Shown piece by piece: positions 1 through 10,901 of a stretch of DNA of 64,000 bases (its first letter is position 1; every line of letters begins with the position of its first letter). A program made the position numbers and the translations under genes. The DNA lies in contig JAJTHN010000024.1 of NCBI GenBank assembly GCA_021297895.1, forward strand, positions 1-64,000. Reading direction: 5' to 3'. The notes beneath the pieces are model-generated. The model searched no databases. It saw only the letters and a program-made list of their open reading frames with translations, and had not been told where the DNA came from. The stretch is from Phycisphaeraceae bacterium (lineage in GTDB: Bacteria; Planctomycetota; Phycisphaerae; Phycisphaerales; UBA1924).

Positions 1-21
1 GCCGTCGCCCGGCGGGATTGG

Positions 22-27
22 TAGACT
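22..27 (+). promoter_or_regulatory. Possible -10 element upstream of cmk
   Basis: TAGACT resembles the -10 hexamers seen before other genes of this window (secY at 51597, lpdA at 6867). It lies about 20 bases before the GTG chosen for cmk. No convincing -35 is visible, because only 21 bases precede it. Confidence 0.3.
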
Positions 28-46
28 GCCAAGCAGAGGCCGCGAT

Positions 47-973
47 GTGATCGGCACATCGCGGCGAGAACGTGGATGCCCGATCACCCCGAACTCCGGT
101 AGCCCCCCAATGCTGCTGTCCACCATGACCGGCCGACCCGTCTCGCTCGACGCCACGCATGCGACCGGCACCAAAGCCGGTGCGGACCAGCACCGGGAGG
201 TGCCGACGATCATCGTGACGATCGATGGCCCGGCGGGGACGGGCAAGTCCACCACGGCGCGGGCGCTGGCCCGGGCGCTAGGTCTGGAGTTTCTCGATAC
301 CGGCGCGATGTACCGTGCCGCGGCGGCGCTGGTGATCGACGCGGGGATCGACCCGGCCAACGAGGCGGCGGTGGTCGAGTGTGTCGCCAAGGCGGATCTT
401 CACTTTGACTGGACGCGCGACCCGCCGGAGATCTACGCGGCCTGCGCGTTGAACGCGGCGGAGGGCACGCGGTCGCGGATCGAGCTGCGCTGCGGCACGC
501 CGCTGGTGCAGCGGATTCGCGCCAAGGACGTCGAGGCGCTGGTCTCGCCCCTGTCGGCGCTGCCCGAGTTGCGTCGGCACATGGTGCGCAAGCAGCGGCT
601 GATTGCCAAGCAGCATCCGCGGCTGGTGACGGAGGGGCGTGATCAGGGCTCGGTGGTCTTCCCCGATGCGCTGGTGAAGTTCTTTCTGAGCGCCGATGCT
701 TCGATCCGTGCCCGTCGGCGGGCGGAGCAGCTGCGTGAGAAGTTGATCGCCGCGGGTGGCGACCCGAACGCGCAAAACCTTGATGTCCGCGAGATCGAGC
801 GCGACCTGCTGGCTCGCGATGCGCGCGACGCCGGGCGGAGCGAGGGGCCGCTTACCAGGCCGAGCGATGCGCTGGACGTGGACACGACGAGCCTGACTTT
901 CGATCAGGTTGTCGCACATCTCGCCGGCCTGGTGCGCGAGCGAGTCGGGGCCGCGGCCCGCATGCGGCCATGA
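47..973 (+). CDS. cmk: Cytidylate (CMP/dCMP) kinase
   Basis: Phosphorylates CMP and dCMP with ATP in the cytoplasm, for nucleotide supply. A P-loop GPAGTGKST lies at about residues 61-69, followed by DTGAMYRA (84-91) and EGRDQGSVVFPDA near 196, all hallmarks of bacterial CMP kinases. The GTG at 47 has AGAGG seven bases upstream, but about 50 residues then precede the conserved core. In-frame alternatives are ATG at 110 or 125 and GTG at 200, so the start is uncertain. The stop overlaps the plsC start (ATGA at 970-973), implying translational coupling with phospholipid synthesis. Confidence 0.93.
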   Translation: MIGTSRRERGCPITPNSGSPPMLLSTMTGRPVSLDATHATGTKAGADQHREVPTIIVTIDGPAGTGKSTTARALARALGLEFLDTGAMYRAAAALVIDAGIDPANEAAVVECVAKADLHFDWTRDPPEIYAACALNAAEGTRSRIELRCGTPLVQRIRAKDVEALVSPLSALPELRRHMVRKQRLIAKQHPRLVTEGRDQGSVVFPDALVKFFLSADASIRARRRAEQLREKLIAAGGDPNAQNLDVREIERDLLARDARDAGRSEGPLTRPSDALDVDTTSLTFDQVVAHLAGLVRERVGAAARMRP

Positions 974-1689
974 ACATCACCGATCGTGCAAATCCGGGCG
1001 CATCGCTGGGCAACCGGCTGTGGTACCACCTGTGCTGCACGCTGTGCCGGACGTTTCTGACGCTGGTCTACGGCGTGCGGATCTGGGGCGGGCGGAACGT
1101 GCCCGATTCCGGGCCGTTGCTGGTCATCAGCAACCACCAGTCGCACTACGACCCGGTGCTCGTGGGCGCGGCGCTGACGAATCGGCACCTGAACTTCATG
1201 GCGCGTTCGGGCCTGTTCAACGTGCCGGGGTTCGAGAAACTCATCCGATCGCTCAACGCGCACCCCATCCGTCAGGGCGAGCCGGATACTGCGGCGATTC
1301 GGCTGCTGATCGAGCAACTCAAACTCGGTCGAGCGGTGCTGGTGTTTCCAGAGGGTTCGCGCACGCCCGACGGGGCGATGCATCCGTTCAAGCGCGGCGT
1401 GTGGCTGCTGCTGAACCGGTCCAAGGCGACGATTCTGCCCGTAGCGATCGACGGCGTATACGACGCGTTCCCGCGGAAGGCCGCGTTTCCAAAACTCGTT
1501 GGCCAGCGTGTGGGTGTGAACATCGGCGAGCCGATCCCCGCCGCGACGCTGCTGGCCATGGGCGAGGACAAGGGCCTTCGGCTGCTGGAGCGGACCATCG
1601 AAACGCTCCGTGTTGATCTGGCCGACCGGCTCACCAGCGGCGGGGCGACGCTGACGAGCGAGCCGTTCTCGGCGGTTGTTGTGGATTGA
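970..1689 (+). CDS. plsC: 1-acyl-sn-glycerol-3-phosphate acyltransferase
   Basis: Transfers an acyl chain to the sn-2 position of lysophosphatidate at the inner membrane face, giving phosphatidate. The 239-residue protein has the catalytic HX4D motif (H56-QSHY-D61) and the substrate-binding block FPEGSR (126-131), in the order and spacing of the PlsC/LPLAT family. A short hydrophobic stretch precedes the HX4D motif. The ATG overlaps the cmk stop by four bases; cmk-plsC adjacency is common in bacteria. The acyl donor (acyl-ACP or acyl-CoA) cannot be told from sequence. Confidence 0.92.
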   Translation: MNITDRANPGASLGNRLWYHLCCTLCRTFLTLVYGVRIWGGRNVPDSGPLLVISNHQSHYDPVLVGAALTNRHLNFMARSGLFNVPGFEKLIRSLNAHPIRQGEPDTAAIRLLIEQLKLGRAVLVFPEGSRTPDGAMHPFKRGVWLLLNRSKATILPVAIDGVYDAFPRKAAFPKLVGQRVGVNIGEPIPAATLLAMGEDKGLRLLERTIETLRVDLADRLTSGGATLTSEPFSAVVVD

Positions 1690-1693
1690 TCCC

Positions 1694-2362
1694 TCAGGCG
1701 GCGCGAGAGGTGTTGGCGCCCGGACCGTTTGCCGCGGCGCTGGCGCCGATGGTTGAGCGGTCGAGCACGCAGCGAACGTCGGCTTCGTTGCGGGCTTTGC
1801 CGATCGCGCGGCGGAGCAGGGCCACATCGAGCGACGGTGCGATGCGATCGCGCAGGTCGGGGCGCTCGGCGACCTGCCAGACGATCAATGCGGACTCAAC
1901 CGGCGTGGCGATCATGCCCGCGGTGCTGGCGATGGCTCGCTGCTGGCACTCGAAGAGCGCGTACGCCGCGGCCTGCTCGGCGTCGGCCATTTCGCGATCG
2001 AGGGTGGCGTCGAGCGTCTGACCGGCCAGGTCGGCCTGCTCGCGGAGATCCGCCCACGCGGCCAGGGCCAGTGCGAGCGATGCGGGCGAAAGGTCGGGGC
2101 CGACCTTGGTGCTGTTCAGTGCGTCGAGCGTGACGCGGCAGAGGCGGCGGGCGAGCATGAACGAAGCGGGTGTCGCCAGGTAGCTCAGTTCCACCGCGCG
2201 CTGAAGGCCCAGGGCCAGAGCCGAGATGCCCTCGCTGCTGCCGCGGCTGAGGATGAGGCGGGCGCTGAGGGGGAGCGGCCTGCCGTTGGTGATGACCTCA
2301 TCGAGAAGTGCACCGTGACGCTGAGCCTCGGCCAGACGCTGAATCCGCTGCAGTGAGATCAT
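1694..2362 (-). CDS. Hypothetical protein, alpha-helical, unknown function
   Basis: A 222-residue soluble protein with no motif I recognise; Ala/Leu/Arg-rich with long predicted helices and no signal peptide or membrane segment. The start at 2362 is chosen because GGAGG lies ten bases before its ATG on the minus strand; the open frame continues further upstream to 2587 without such support. It is convergent with plsC, separated by only four bases. Coding is supported by the ribosome site and GC-rich third positions; function cannot be inferred from context. Confidence 0.7.
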   Translation of the reverse strand: MISLQRIQRLAEAQRHGALLDEVITNGRPLPLSARLILSRGSSEGISALALGLQRAVELSYLATPASFMLARRLCRVTLDALNSTKVGPDLSPASLALALAAWADLREQADLAGQTLDATLDREMADAEQAAAYALFECQQRAIASTAGMIATPVESALIVWQVAERPDLRDRIAPSLDVALLRRAIGKARNEADVRCVLDRSTIGASAAANGPGANTSRAA

Positions 2363-4774
<2,412 letters not shown>

Positions 4775-4810
4775 ACCCGCACGCGGGCGGCGAACGTGAG
4801 TGTGCCTCCA

Positions 4811-4842
4811 CCGGGCCGGCGAGCGATCGCCGGCCCGGTTTG
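4811..4842 (+). terminator. Rho-independent terminator after dnaK
   Basis: A perfect 12-bp GC-rich stem (4811-4822 with 4827-4838) closed by a GCGA tetraloop and followed by TTTG. The short T-run is weak, but position and stem strength fit dnaK termination. Confidence 0.75.
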
Positions 4843-4888
4843 CATTTCGAGCATGACGCGACGCGTCCTGATTCCGCGGCGGGTTTCG

Positions 4889-5422
4889 TCAGGCCTGCGC
4901 GGACATGCAAAGGCTGATGAGTCGGCCGTTGACGCGGAGCTCGCTGGTGTCGGTGAAGAGCCCGAAGCGTTCGACCTTGCGAATGTTGGTGAAGCCGGCC
5001 TGATGGAGGAACGTGTGCAGGATGGCCTGATCAAAGCCGGCCAGATGGATGTCGTGCTGGTCCATGTGCCCGCCGAGGATCATGCGCATGAGGTGGAACC
5101 GCAGATCGGGATCGTTGCGGGCGATCAGGAAGAGCTCGCAGAGAACGGCCAGGTCCGGCACGGCGATCATGATGGAGCCGCCGGGCGCGAGCACGCGCCG
5201 GGCCTCGCGAAGCGCGGGGAGCAGGTGCGTGCGGTAGGAGAGGTGCTCGTAGACGTGCGAGGCGTAGATCTCGCTGACGCTCGCATCGGCGAAGGCGGGC
5301 AGGTGGTCGATGCCCGAAACAACATCGACATGCGGGCCCGGGAGGATGTTCACAACGGTCCATCGTCTGCCCTGATGGTCGATGGAGACGGTGCCGCCGA
5401 GATGCAGGCGCAGGTCGCTCAT
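4889..5422 (-). CDS. SAM-dependent methyltransferase-like protein, short
   Basis: A 177-residue protein resembling class I methyltransferases of the small 'predicted SAM-dependent methyltransferase' type: the start of a Rossmann fold without a full GxGxG loop, then SVSEIYASHVYEHL and an LREARRVLAPGGSIMIAVPD block typical of post-motif-I regions. The substrate is unknown; the neighbouring glycosyltransferase suggests glycan or cell-surface work, which is inference. The start at 5422 (MSDLR) lacks a Shine-Dalgarno but has TACCGT ending six bases upstream, fitting a leaderless transcript; GTG at 5437 in the same frame is the alternative. Confidence 0.72.
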   Translation of the reverse strand: MSDLRLHLGGTVSIDHQGRRWTVVNILPGPHVDVVSGIDHLPAFADASVSEIYASHVYEHLSYRTHLLPALREARRVLAPGGSIMIAVPDLAVLCELFLIARNDPDLRFHLMRMILGGHMDQHDIHLAGFDQAILHTFLHQAGFTNIRKVERFGLFTDTSELRVNGRLISLCMSAQA

Positions 5423-5504
5423 GACGCGACGGTACACGCGCCGGCGAGCCGCGGGGCGGGTGTGATCGTCAAGGGTGCTCCGCCCGGCGGTCGATACATC
5501 GGGA

Positions 5505-5558
5505 ATGAAGGTGCTGTTCCTGGTTCATCCGGGCACGAACTCGCGGCGGATTTTTTAG
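5505..5558 (+). pseudogene. Detached N-terminus of the glycosyltransferase, ended by in-frame TAG
   Basis: From ATG 5505 the frame reads MKVLFLVHPGTNSRRIF and then TAG at 5556-5558. The same frame continues directly into DMILGFERAGH of the downstream glycosyltransferase. The first residues look like the beta-1 strand of a GT-B Rossmann domain, so this is probably the original start interrupted by one nonsense codon next to a T6 run. A sequencing error is possible. Confidence 0.55.
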
Positions 5559-5561
5559 GAC

Positions 5562-6857
5562 ATGATCCTGGGGTTCGAGCGAGCGGGGCACGCGTGGCTG
5601 GCGCTGGATCTCGACGCGATCTGGAGCGAGCACACGGCCAACCCGACCCGGCGCGATGTGCTGGCCTCCGGCCTGACGATGACGCTGCGGCAGGCGGTGC
5701 AGTCGCAGGGGATCGACGCGACCTGCGCGATGTGGCACAACGCGGTGAGCACGCTCGGGTTCGTGACGATCGAGGGGCGATCGCTCAACCCGTTCGAGGC
5801 CATGGGCGTGCCGCACATGATGTACTGGCTCGATGCGCCGCACTGGGCGCACGGTGGTGAACTCCGAGAGGTCTTCGGGACGGGGTACTTCCGTGAGCGT
5901 TCGATCGTTCACGCGATCAACAATGAGGCGACGGCGAGCGAGATGCGCGAGGTGCTGGGCTTCGGACGGACGGTGAGCGTGCCGTACGGTGTGAATCCGG
6001 AGATCTTCCGGCCGCACGATGTGCCGATCGAGCACGACCTGGTGATCAACGCGGGGCCGGGTGATCCATCGCCGACACCGGAAATGCTCGCCGCGATTGA
6101 GAGCGATGATCCGCCGATGGAGGCGCTGTCGCGGGACGTGGCCGAGCGCATTGCGCGGCCGCAGATCCGGACGATTCTCAAGGACGCGGGAGATGCGGCG
6201 CTCTCGGCGGGCCTCGCGCTGCTGGAGACGCAGTTGACCGACCGGCACACGCCGATGCTGGCGCGGGCGCATCGGCTGGCCGAGCAGGACGCATCGCTCG
6301 GAGAGGGCGTGAGGGCGATACTCGCCAGTCCGCGGCTGTGGGTGGATGTCTCCGGCGCGTGCAGAAGCGTGTGCGCGTGGGAGCGGGCGTTCGTCTCGTG
6401 CTGGCTGTCTCGGCGCGTGCGCACCGCGGTGGTCGGGGAGTTCAGCCAGTCCTGGCCGGTACGCGGCGAGCGGATCGGCGGCAGCGGCGGCGTGGCGTAT
6501 GAGGACCTTTCGCGATGCTACAGCGCGGGGCGCGTGGGGCTGAACGTGATGCGCTGGCAGGACGATCAGGGGACGAACATCAAGCCCCTTGAGATGGCGG
6601 CCAGCGGGATCGCGCCGGTCTGCGGGCGGCGGGCGGGGCTGGAGGCGATCCTGGCCCCGGGGCGCGAGTGCGAGGTCTTTGACACACCCCGGGGTGCGCT
6701 CGAGGCTGTGCGGGGGTTGCTGGCCGATGAGCATCGGCGTCGTGAGATGGCGCAGGCGGCCCGGGCCCGGGTGCTGGGCGAGCACACCTGGGCCCACAGG
6801 GCGCCGAGGTTTGTCGAGGCGCTGACGCGGGCGTCGGCGGAGATGCGGGGCGGCTGA
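5562..6857 (+). CDS. Glycosyltransferase, GT-B fold with CgeB-like C-terminal domain
   Basis: Predicted to transfer a sugar from an activated donor to a cell-surface or secreted acceptor. The C-terminal part has VGLNVMRWQDDQGTNIKPLE followed by AASG, the donor-binding pattern of the CgeB-like group, where a conserved acidic residue contacts the sugar nucleotide. Length from ATG 5562 is 431 residues. That start has AGGA only two bases upstream, too close for a normal ribosome site. In the same frame an N-terminal beta-strand begins at 5505 but is cut off by a TAG (5556-5558), so the present protein may be N-terminally truncated or the gene damaged. Confidence 0.75.
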   Translation: MILGFERAGHAWLALDLDAIWSEHTANPTRRDVLASGLTMTLRQAVQSQGIDATCAMWHNAVSTLGFVTIEGRSLNPFEAMGVPHMMYWLDAPHWAHGGELREVFGTGYFRERSIVHAINNEATASEMREVLGFGRTVSVPYGVNPEIFRPHDVPIEHDLVINAGPGDPSPTPEMLAAIESDDPPMEALSRDVAERIARPQIRTILKDAGDAALSAGLALLETQLTDRHTPMLARAHRLAEQDASLGEGVRAILASPRLWVDVSGACRSVCAWERAFVSCWLSRRVRTAVVGEFSQSWPVRGERIGGSGGVAYEDLSRCYSAGRVGLNVMRWQDDQGTNIKPLEMAASGIAPVCGRRAGLEAILAPGRECEVFDTPRGALEAVRGLLADEHRRREMAQAARARVLGEHTWAHRAPRFVEALTRASAEMRGG

Positions 6858-6866
6858 GCGGGTTCC

Positions 6867-6872
6867 TATACT
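6867..6872 (+). promoter_or_regulatory. Possible -10 element of lpdA
   Basis: TATACT lies 85 bases before the lpdA start, in the short gap after the glycosyltransferase. The same hexamer precedes rpmJ and the Cys-rich lipoprotein gene. No good -35 is seen at 16-18 bases. Confidence 0.35.
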
Positions 6873-6956
6873 CCGCCCCGCGCGGGCCTGACTTGAACCG
6901 ACGACGTACGCACCACCTCACGAACCCGCCCGGCGCGAAGCGAAAGGAACGATTCC

Positions 6957-8516
6957 GTGGCTGATTCCCACTTTGATGTTGTCGTCATCGGCGGCGGCCC
7001 TGCCGGGTATGTCGGGGCTATTCGTGCCGCGCAGCTCGGGTTCAAGACCGCGATCATCGAGCGTGCCAAGCTCGGCGGCGTGTGCCTGAACTGGGGCTGC
7101 ATCCCGTCCAAGGCGCTGCTGGCCAACGCGGAACTGGTCGAGAAGATCAAGAAGCAGGACGACCAGAAGTTCTGGGGTCTGAAGCTGCCCGCGGGCGAGA
7201 TCGGGCTTGATTGGGACCGCATCATCGGTCGCTCGCGCGACGTTGCGGCCAAGCTCAACAAGGGCGTTGAGTTCCTGATGAAGAAGAACAAGATCACCTT
7301 CATCACCGCCAACGCCAAGATCACCAAGGCCGAGAACATCGCCGGCGGCAAGACCCGCGTGACGATCGATGTGCAGGAGTGCGCGGTCAAGGAAGAGCTG
7401 ACCAGCGCGCCCGCCACCCCGGGCAAGACGACGCAGACGATCACCTGCGAGCACGTCGTTGTCGCGACGGGGTCGGTGGCCCGCGACCTGCCGTTCGCCA
7501 AGTTCGACGGCGACCGGATCTGGGGCGCTCGCGAGGCGATGTTCAACAAGGAGAAGCCCAAGAAGCTCGTCGTCGTCGGCGCCGGCGCGATCGGAATGGA
7601 GTTCGCGTACTTCTATCACTCCATGGGCACCGAGGTGACGGTGGTGGAGATGATGGACCGCGTGCTGCCGGTGGAGGACCAGGAAGTCAGCAAGTTCCTC
7701 GAGAAGCTCTACACCAAGCACGGCATGAAGTTCCTGCTCGCCCACACGACCACGAGCGTCGAGAAGACCGGCTCGGGCGTGAAGGTGACGGTCGCGCCGT
7801 TTGTCAACGGCAAGGCCGACGAGAGCAAGAAGCAGACGCTCGAGGCCGATCGCGTGCTGCTGGCGGTGGGTGTCGTTGGCCGGACCGATGGTCTGTGCGA
7901 ACCGAGCCTCGGGCTGAAGATCGATCGCGGGCACATCGTCACGGACTATGTGCCGGGCAAGACGACGAATCAGGCGATCGACTACAAGACGAATCTGCCC
8001 GGCGTGTACGCCGTGGGCGATGTCATCGGGCCGCCGTGGCTGGCGCACGTGGCGGGCGAGGAGGCGACGCTGTGCGTTGAGCGGATCGCCTGGCGACAGG
8101 GCAAGCTGGATCATGAGCCGATCGCGATGGACTACACGGTGATTCCGGGCTGCACCTACTGCCTGCCGCAGGTGGCCAGCGTCGGCTTCACGGAGCAGAA
8201 GCTCATCGCCGACGGACTTGTCAAGGGCAAGGACTACAGCACGGGGGTGTTCAGCTTCCAGGCGCTCGGCAAGGCGATCGCGGCGGCCCATACCGACGGG
8301 TTCGTCAAGATCATCCGCGGCCTGCCGCGGGGCGAGATCCTCGGAGCGCACATCATCGGCGACCAGGCCACGGAGCTGATCGCGGAAATGAGCCTTGCTC
8401 GCCGGCTCGAGGCGACGACGGAAGAGATCATCGCCACGACGCACGCGCACCCGACGATGCACGAGAGCGTGCGCGAGGCGGCGCTGGCCAGCGAAGGCCG
8501 CGTGGTCAACGCCTGA
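6957..8516 (+). CDS. lpdA: Dihydrolipoyl dehydrogenase (E3)
   Basis: FAD-dependent oxidation of dihydrolipoamide to lipoamide with NAD+, serving pyruvate and 2-oxoglutarate dehydrogenases and glycine cleavage. FAD motif GGGPAG (12-17), redox pair C43-LNWG-C48, the NAD-binding VVVGAGAIGMEFA and the C-terminal catalytic HPTMHE (498-503) are all present. At 519 residues it is longer than the usual 460-480 owing to inserts near 110-150 and 275-290. Start is GTG with AAGGAA upstream. No E1/E2 genes are nearby. Confidence 0.95.
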   Translation: MADSHFDVVVIGGGPAGYVGAIRAAQLGFKTAIIERAKLGGVCLNWGCIPSKALLANAELVEKIKKQDDQKFWGLKLPAGEIGLDWDRIIGRSRDVAAKLNKGVEFLMKKNKITFITANAKITKAENIAGGKTRVTIDVQECAVKEELTSAPATPGKTTQTITCEHVVVATGSVARDLPFAKFDGDRIWGAREAMFNKEKPKKLVVVGAGAIGMEFAYFYHSMGTEVTVVEMMDRVLPVEDQEVSKFLEKLYTKHGMKFLLAHTTTSVEKTGSGVKVTVAPFVNGKADESKKQTLEADRVLLAVGVVGRTDGLCEPSLGLKIDRGHIVTDYVPGKTTNQAIDYKTNLPGVYAVGDVIGPPWLAHVAGEEATLCVERIAWRQGKLDHEPIAMDYTVIPGCTYCLPQVASVGFTEQKLIADGLVKGKDYSTGVFSFQALGKAIAAAHTDGFVKIIRGLPRGEILGAHIIGDQATELIAEMSLARRLEATTEEIIATTHAHPTMHESVREAALASEGRVVNA

Positions 8517-8544
8517 GCGGTCAGGTTTGTCGTTCGTACTCACC

Positions 8545-8573
8545 ACCCCCGGGCCGATGACCGGGGGTTTTTG
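8545..8573 (+). terminator. Rho-independent terminator after lpdA
   Basis: Stem ACCCCCGG (8545-8552) pairs with CCGGGGGT (8561-8568) around an 8-base loop, followed directly by a T-run. It lies 28 bases after the lpdA stop. Confidence 0.85.
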
Positions 8574-8736
8574 TTTCCGGTTGAGCCATCGCGATCGTGA
8601 AGATCGCCGCGCTGGAGAGAGATGTTGTCAAGATTCTCGCTCGCGATGTCGATATGAAGGAATCGTGAAGATTGTGCTGCGGTGATGCGGCGCATCCGCG
8701 ATTGGCGGCGAGAGGGATCCCGGAAAGGGGTCCAGC

Positions 8737-9459
8737 ATGACAGCACGCAAGGTCTTGATGGCACGAGGGTTGGTGGCCGCTTGCTTCGCTTGGTTCGCGT
8801 TGTTTGGTGCGATCGGCGATGCCCGCGGCGGCATGGTCACGCTGTGGAACCAGAGCGATCTGGCCCTGACCGATCCGCCGCGCGGGCTACTCAACAGCGA
8901 CTTTGGTGACTTTCCCGACTACAGCGCGTTCATCGTGTCGGACATCTCTGTGCCCGCGGGCGGTTGGCTTGTCGATCGCCTGACGATCTGGGTTTATGCC
9001 CCGGGCGGGGTTCCGACGGTGTCGAACGCAAGGCTGCACGTATTTCGCGGGGCGACGCCGGCGGGCTACGACCCGCTCGCGGCCTCAACGGTTGAGGTCC
9101 ACGCGCGAGCCGCGGCGGAGGGGCCGCCGGGGGTGTATCGAGTTCACGCCGAAGGACTCGGTCTGGAACTGAACCCCGGGACATGGTTCCTCGGGCTTAC
9201 GCCCGAGTGGAACTTCGCCCAGTGGGGACTGACGTTTCAGGTCGCGACTCGTCAGCCGATCGGGGTCAAGAGCCGATGGCGGAACCCGGGAAACGGCTGG
9301 GAGTTTGGTGCCGGGTGGATGGACCCGGGGTACTTCGATGGCAACCTGAGGGACTTTGCGCTGCGCGTCGAGGGCGTCCCGACACCGGGCTCCGCGGCGG
9401 CGGTGGCGATGCTGCTCGGTGTGGCGATGGGGCGGCGGAGACTTCGGCAAAGCACCTGA
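8737..9459 (+). CDS. Exported protein with PEP-CTERM-type sorting tail
   Basis: A 240-residue secreted protein of unknown role. Residues 5-30 form a signal peptide (MARGLVAACFAWFALFG). The mature part is rich in Gly, Pro, Trp and beta-strand patterns. The C-terminus reads VPTPGS, a hydrophobic helix (AAAVAMLLGVAM) and GRRRLRQ, the layout of PEP-CTERM/exosortase sorting signals in the VPTPG/VPAPG variant frequent in planctomycetes. The family is usually surface-bound and processed by exosortase; no exosortase gene is in the window. Start ATG 8737 has AAAGGGG upstream. It may be co-transcribed with the next exported gene. Confidence 0.78.
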   Translation: MTARKVLMARGLVAACFAWFALFGAIGDARGGMVTLWNQSDLALTDPPRGLLNSDFGDFPDYSAFIVSDISVPAGGWLVDRLTIWVYAPGGVPTVSNARLHVFRGATPAGYDPLAASTVEVHARAAAEGPPGVYRVHAEGLGLELNPGTWFLGLTPEWNFAQWGLTFQVATRQPIGVKSRWRNPGNGWEFGAGWMDPGYFDGNLRDFALRVEGVPTPGSAAAVAMLLGVAMGRRRLRQST

Positions 9460-9564
9460 GAGTGCGACTTCTCGTTGTAGACGCTGGATTGAAATCACGT
9501 GCAACCCTTCCGCGCAGAGTCCGCTGTATTGGCCGGGATCTCTGGGGCGAGAAGGAGACTCAAG

Positions 9565-10797
9565 ATGTCGAAGTGTGTGTGCCGTAGCGCGATGGTTCTC
9601 TCCGTGATGGCGATCGCCCCGGCCGCGGCGATGGCTCAGTTCGTGACGTCGATCACTCGGCCGACGTTCAGCCAGGGGCCGACGGAGGTGTATCTGATCA
9701 ATGAGAGCACCCTGGCGACCTCGTTGATTTTCGATCCGCGGGCGGCGACGAACCCGACGATCGGTGCGACCGCGCCCGGGTTCAACGGTCTGGCGGCGGA
9801 TGATCAGGCCCGTCGGCTCTACGCGATCACGACCAACGGGACGTTCAGCGACCTGTGGGTGATCGAGTATCAGCGGCCGGCGCAGTTGACGCATCGGTTG
9901 ATCGCGCGAGCATCGCGGGTGACGTCGCCCCTGACGGGCATCGTGTTCAGTGGCCTTGCCTTCGACAGCACGCGGAACCGCATGTACGCGCTGCGGGATC
10001 TCGGCGGAGCGAGTGGCCAGGAGGGGTTGTGGGAGATCAACATCAACCCGAACAACGGGCCGATCGGGTTCTCAACGCTGCGGCTTGAGTTCGAGCCCAC
10101 GACGACGAGCAACTACTTCAGCGGCGGTCTGGACTATGCACCAGATGCGGACCTGCTGTTTGTCGCGGATGATGATGACACAGTGGTCGGCGCCGAGCCT
10201 GCCGGGAGGATGATCTACTCGATCAATCCGGCGAACATCGCGGCCGGTCTGACGCCGTACCTGCCATACCCATCGACCGCGACGGACTTTGATGGTCTGG
10301 CGGCCGGCGGCGGGCGTGTGCTGTGTCTGAGTGATTCGCTCGACGATCCGAACACCCCGGCCAATGAGGGCAATCTCGGCGAGCATCGCATCATCGAGTA
10401 CACGAGCGCGCCCGGGTTCACGATCACCATCCCGACGACGTACCCGCTGCGTTCGCCGACGAGCGGCGGCGGTCTGCTCCGAATCGACCCGAGCGGTGGC
10501 GGCGCGTACGCCCCCGGTCTGCTCGGCCCCGCGGCGTGCTCTCCCGCCGACATCGCCAACACCGATGGCGAAGCCGGTCCTGATGGCACGGTTGACAACG
10601 GCGACTTCGCGCTTTTCTTCCAGGCGTTCTTTGCCGACGCGAATGATCTGGTGCGGCGTTTTGCCGACATCGCCAACACCGACGGCGAGGTCTCGCGCGT
10701 GTGGCCCAGCGGCACGCCGAACGGCGGGTTCGACCTGACGGTGGACAATGGTGACTTCACCGCGTTCTTCGGTGCGTTCTTCGAGGCCTGCAACTGA
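9565..10797 (+). CDS. Exported propeller-like protein with two dockerin-like repeats
   Basis: A 410-residue exported protein. The signal peptide covers residues 1-24 (ending AAAMAQ). The middle (30-320) has repeating beta motifs such as NGLAADDQARRLYAIT and SGLAFDSTRNRMYALRD, suggesting a beta-propeller or esterase-like scaffold. The C-terminal 85 residues contain two tandem units, each ADIANTDGE then TVDNGDF and FFxAFF, resembling Asp/Asn-rich calcium-binding dockerin loops of planctomycete surface proteins. Start ATG 9565 has GAAGGAG upstream; the frame is open back to 9499. No enzymatic motif is visible. A strong terminator follows. Confidence 0.75.
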   Translation: MSKCVCRSAMVLSVMAIAPAAAMAQFVTSITRPTFSQGPTEVYLINESTLATSLIFDPRAATNPTIGATAPGFNGLAADDQARRLYAITTNGTFSDLWVIEYQRPAQLTHRLIARASRVTSPLTGIVFSGLAFDSTRNRMYALRDLGGASGQEGLWEININPNNGPIGFSTLRLEFEPTTTSNYFSGGLDYAPDADLLFVADDDDTVVGAEPAGRMIYSINPANIAAGLTPYLPYPSTATDFDGLAAGGGRVLCLSDSLDDPNTPANEGNLGEHRIIEYTSAPGFTITIPTTYPLRSPTSGGGLLRIDPSGGGAYAPGLLGPAACSPADIANTDGEAGPDGTVDNGDFALFFQAFFADANDLVRRFADIANTDGEVSRVWPSGTPNGGFDLTVDNGDFTAFFGAFFEACN

Positions 10798-10819
10798 CGC
10801 GTGCGGATTCGGCCTTTCA

Positions 10820-10853
10820 CGCCCGTCGGCACCCGGTGCCGACGGGCGTTTTT
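10820..10853 (+). terminator. Rho-independent terminator
   Basis: A perfect 13-bp stem (10820-10832 with 10836-10848), loop CCG, then TTTTT. It ends the dockerin-like gene before galE. Confidence 0.9.
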
Positions 10854-10889
10854 CGTTGGTGATCGCTGCGGGCAGGCGCGGCGTTCTGG

Positions 10890-10895
10890 TACGAT
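10890..10895 (+). promoter_or_regulatory. Possible -10 element for leaderless galE
   Basis: TACGAT ends six bases before the galE ATG, and no Shine-Dalgarno sequence lies between. Transcription would start at or next to the A of the start codon. Confidence 0.45.
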
Positions 10896-10901
10896 CCCGA
10901 C

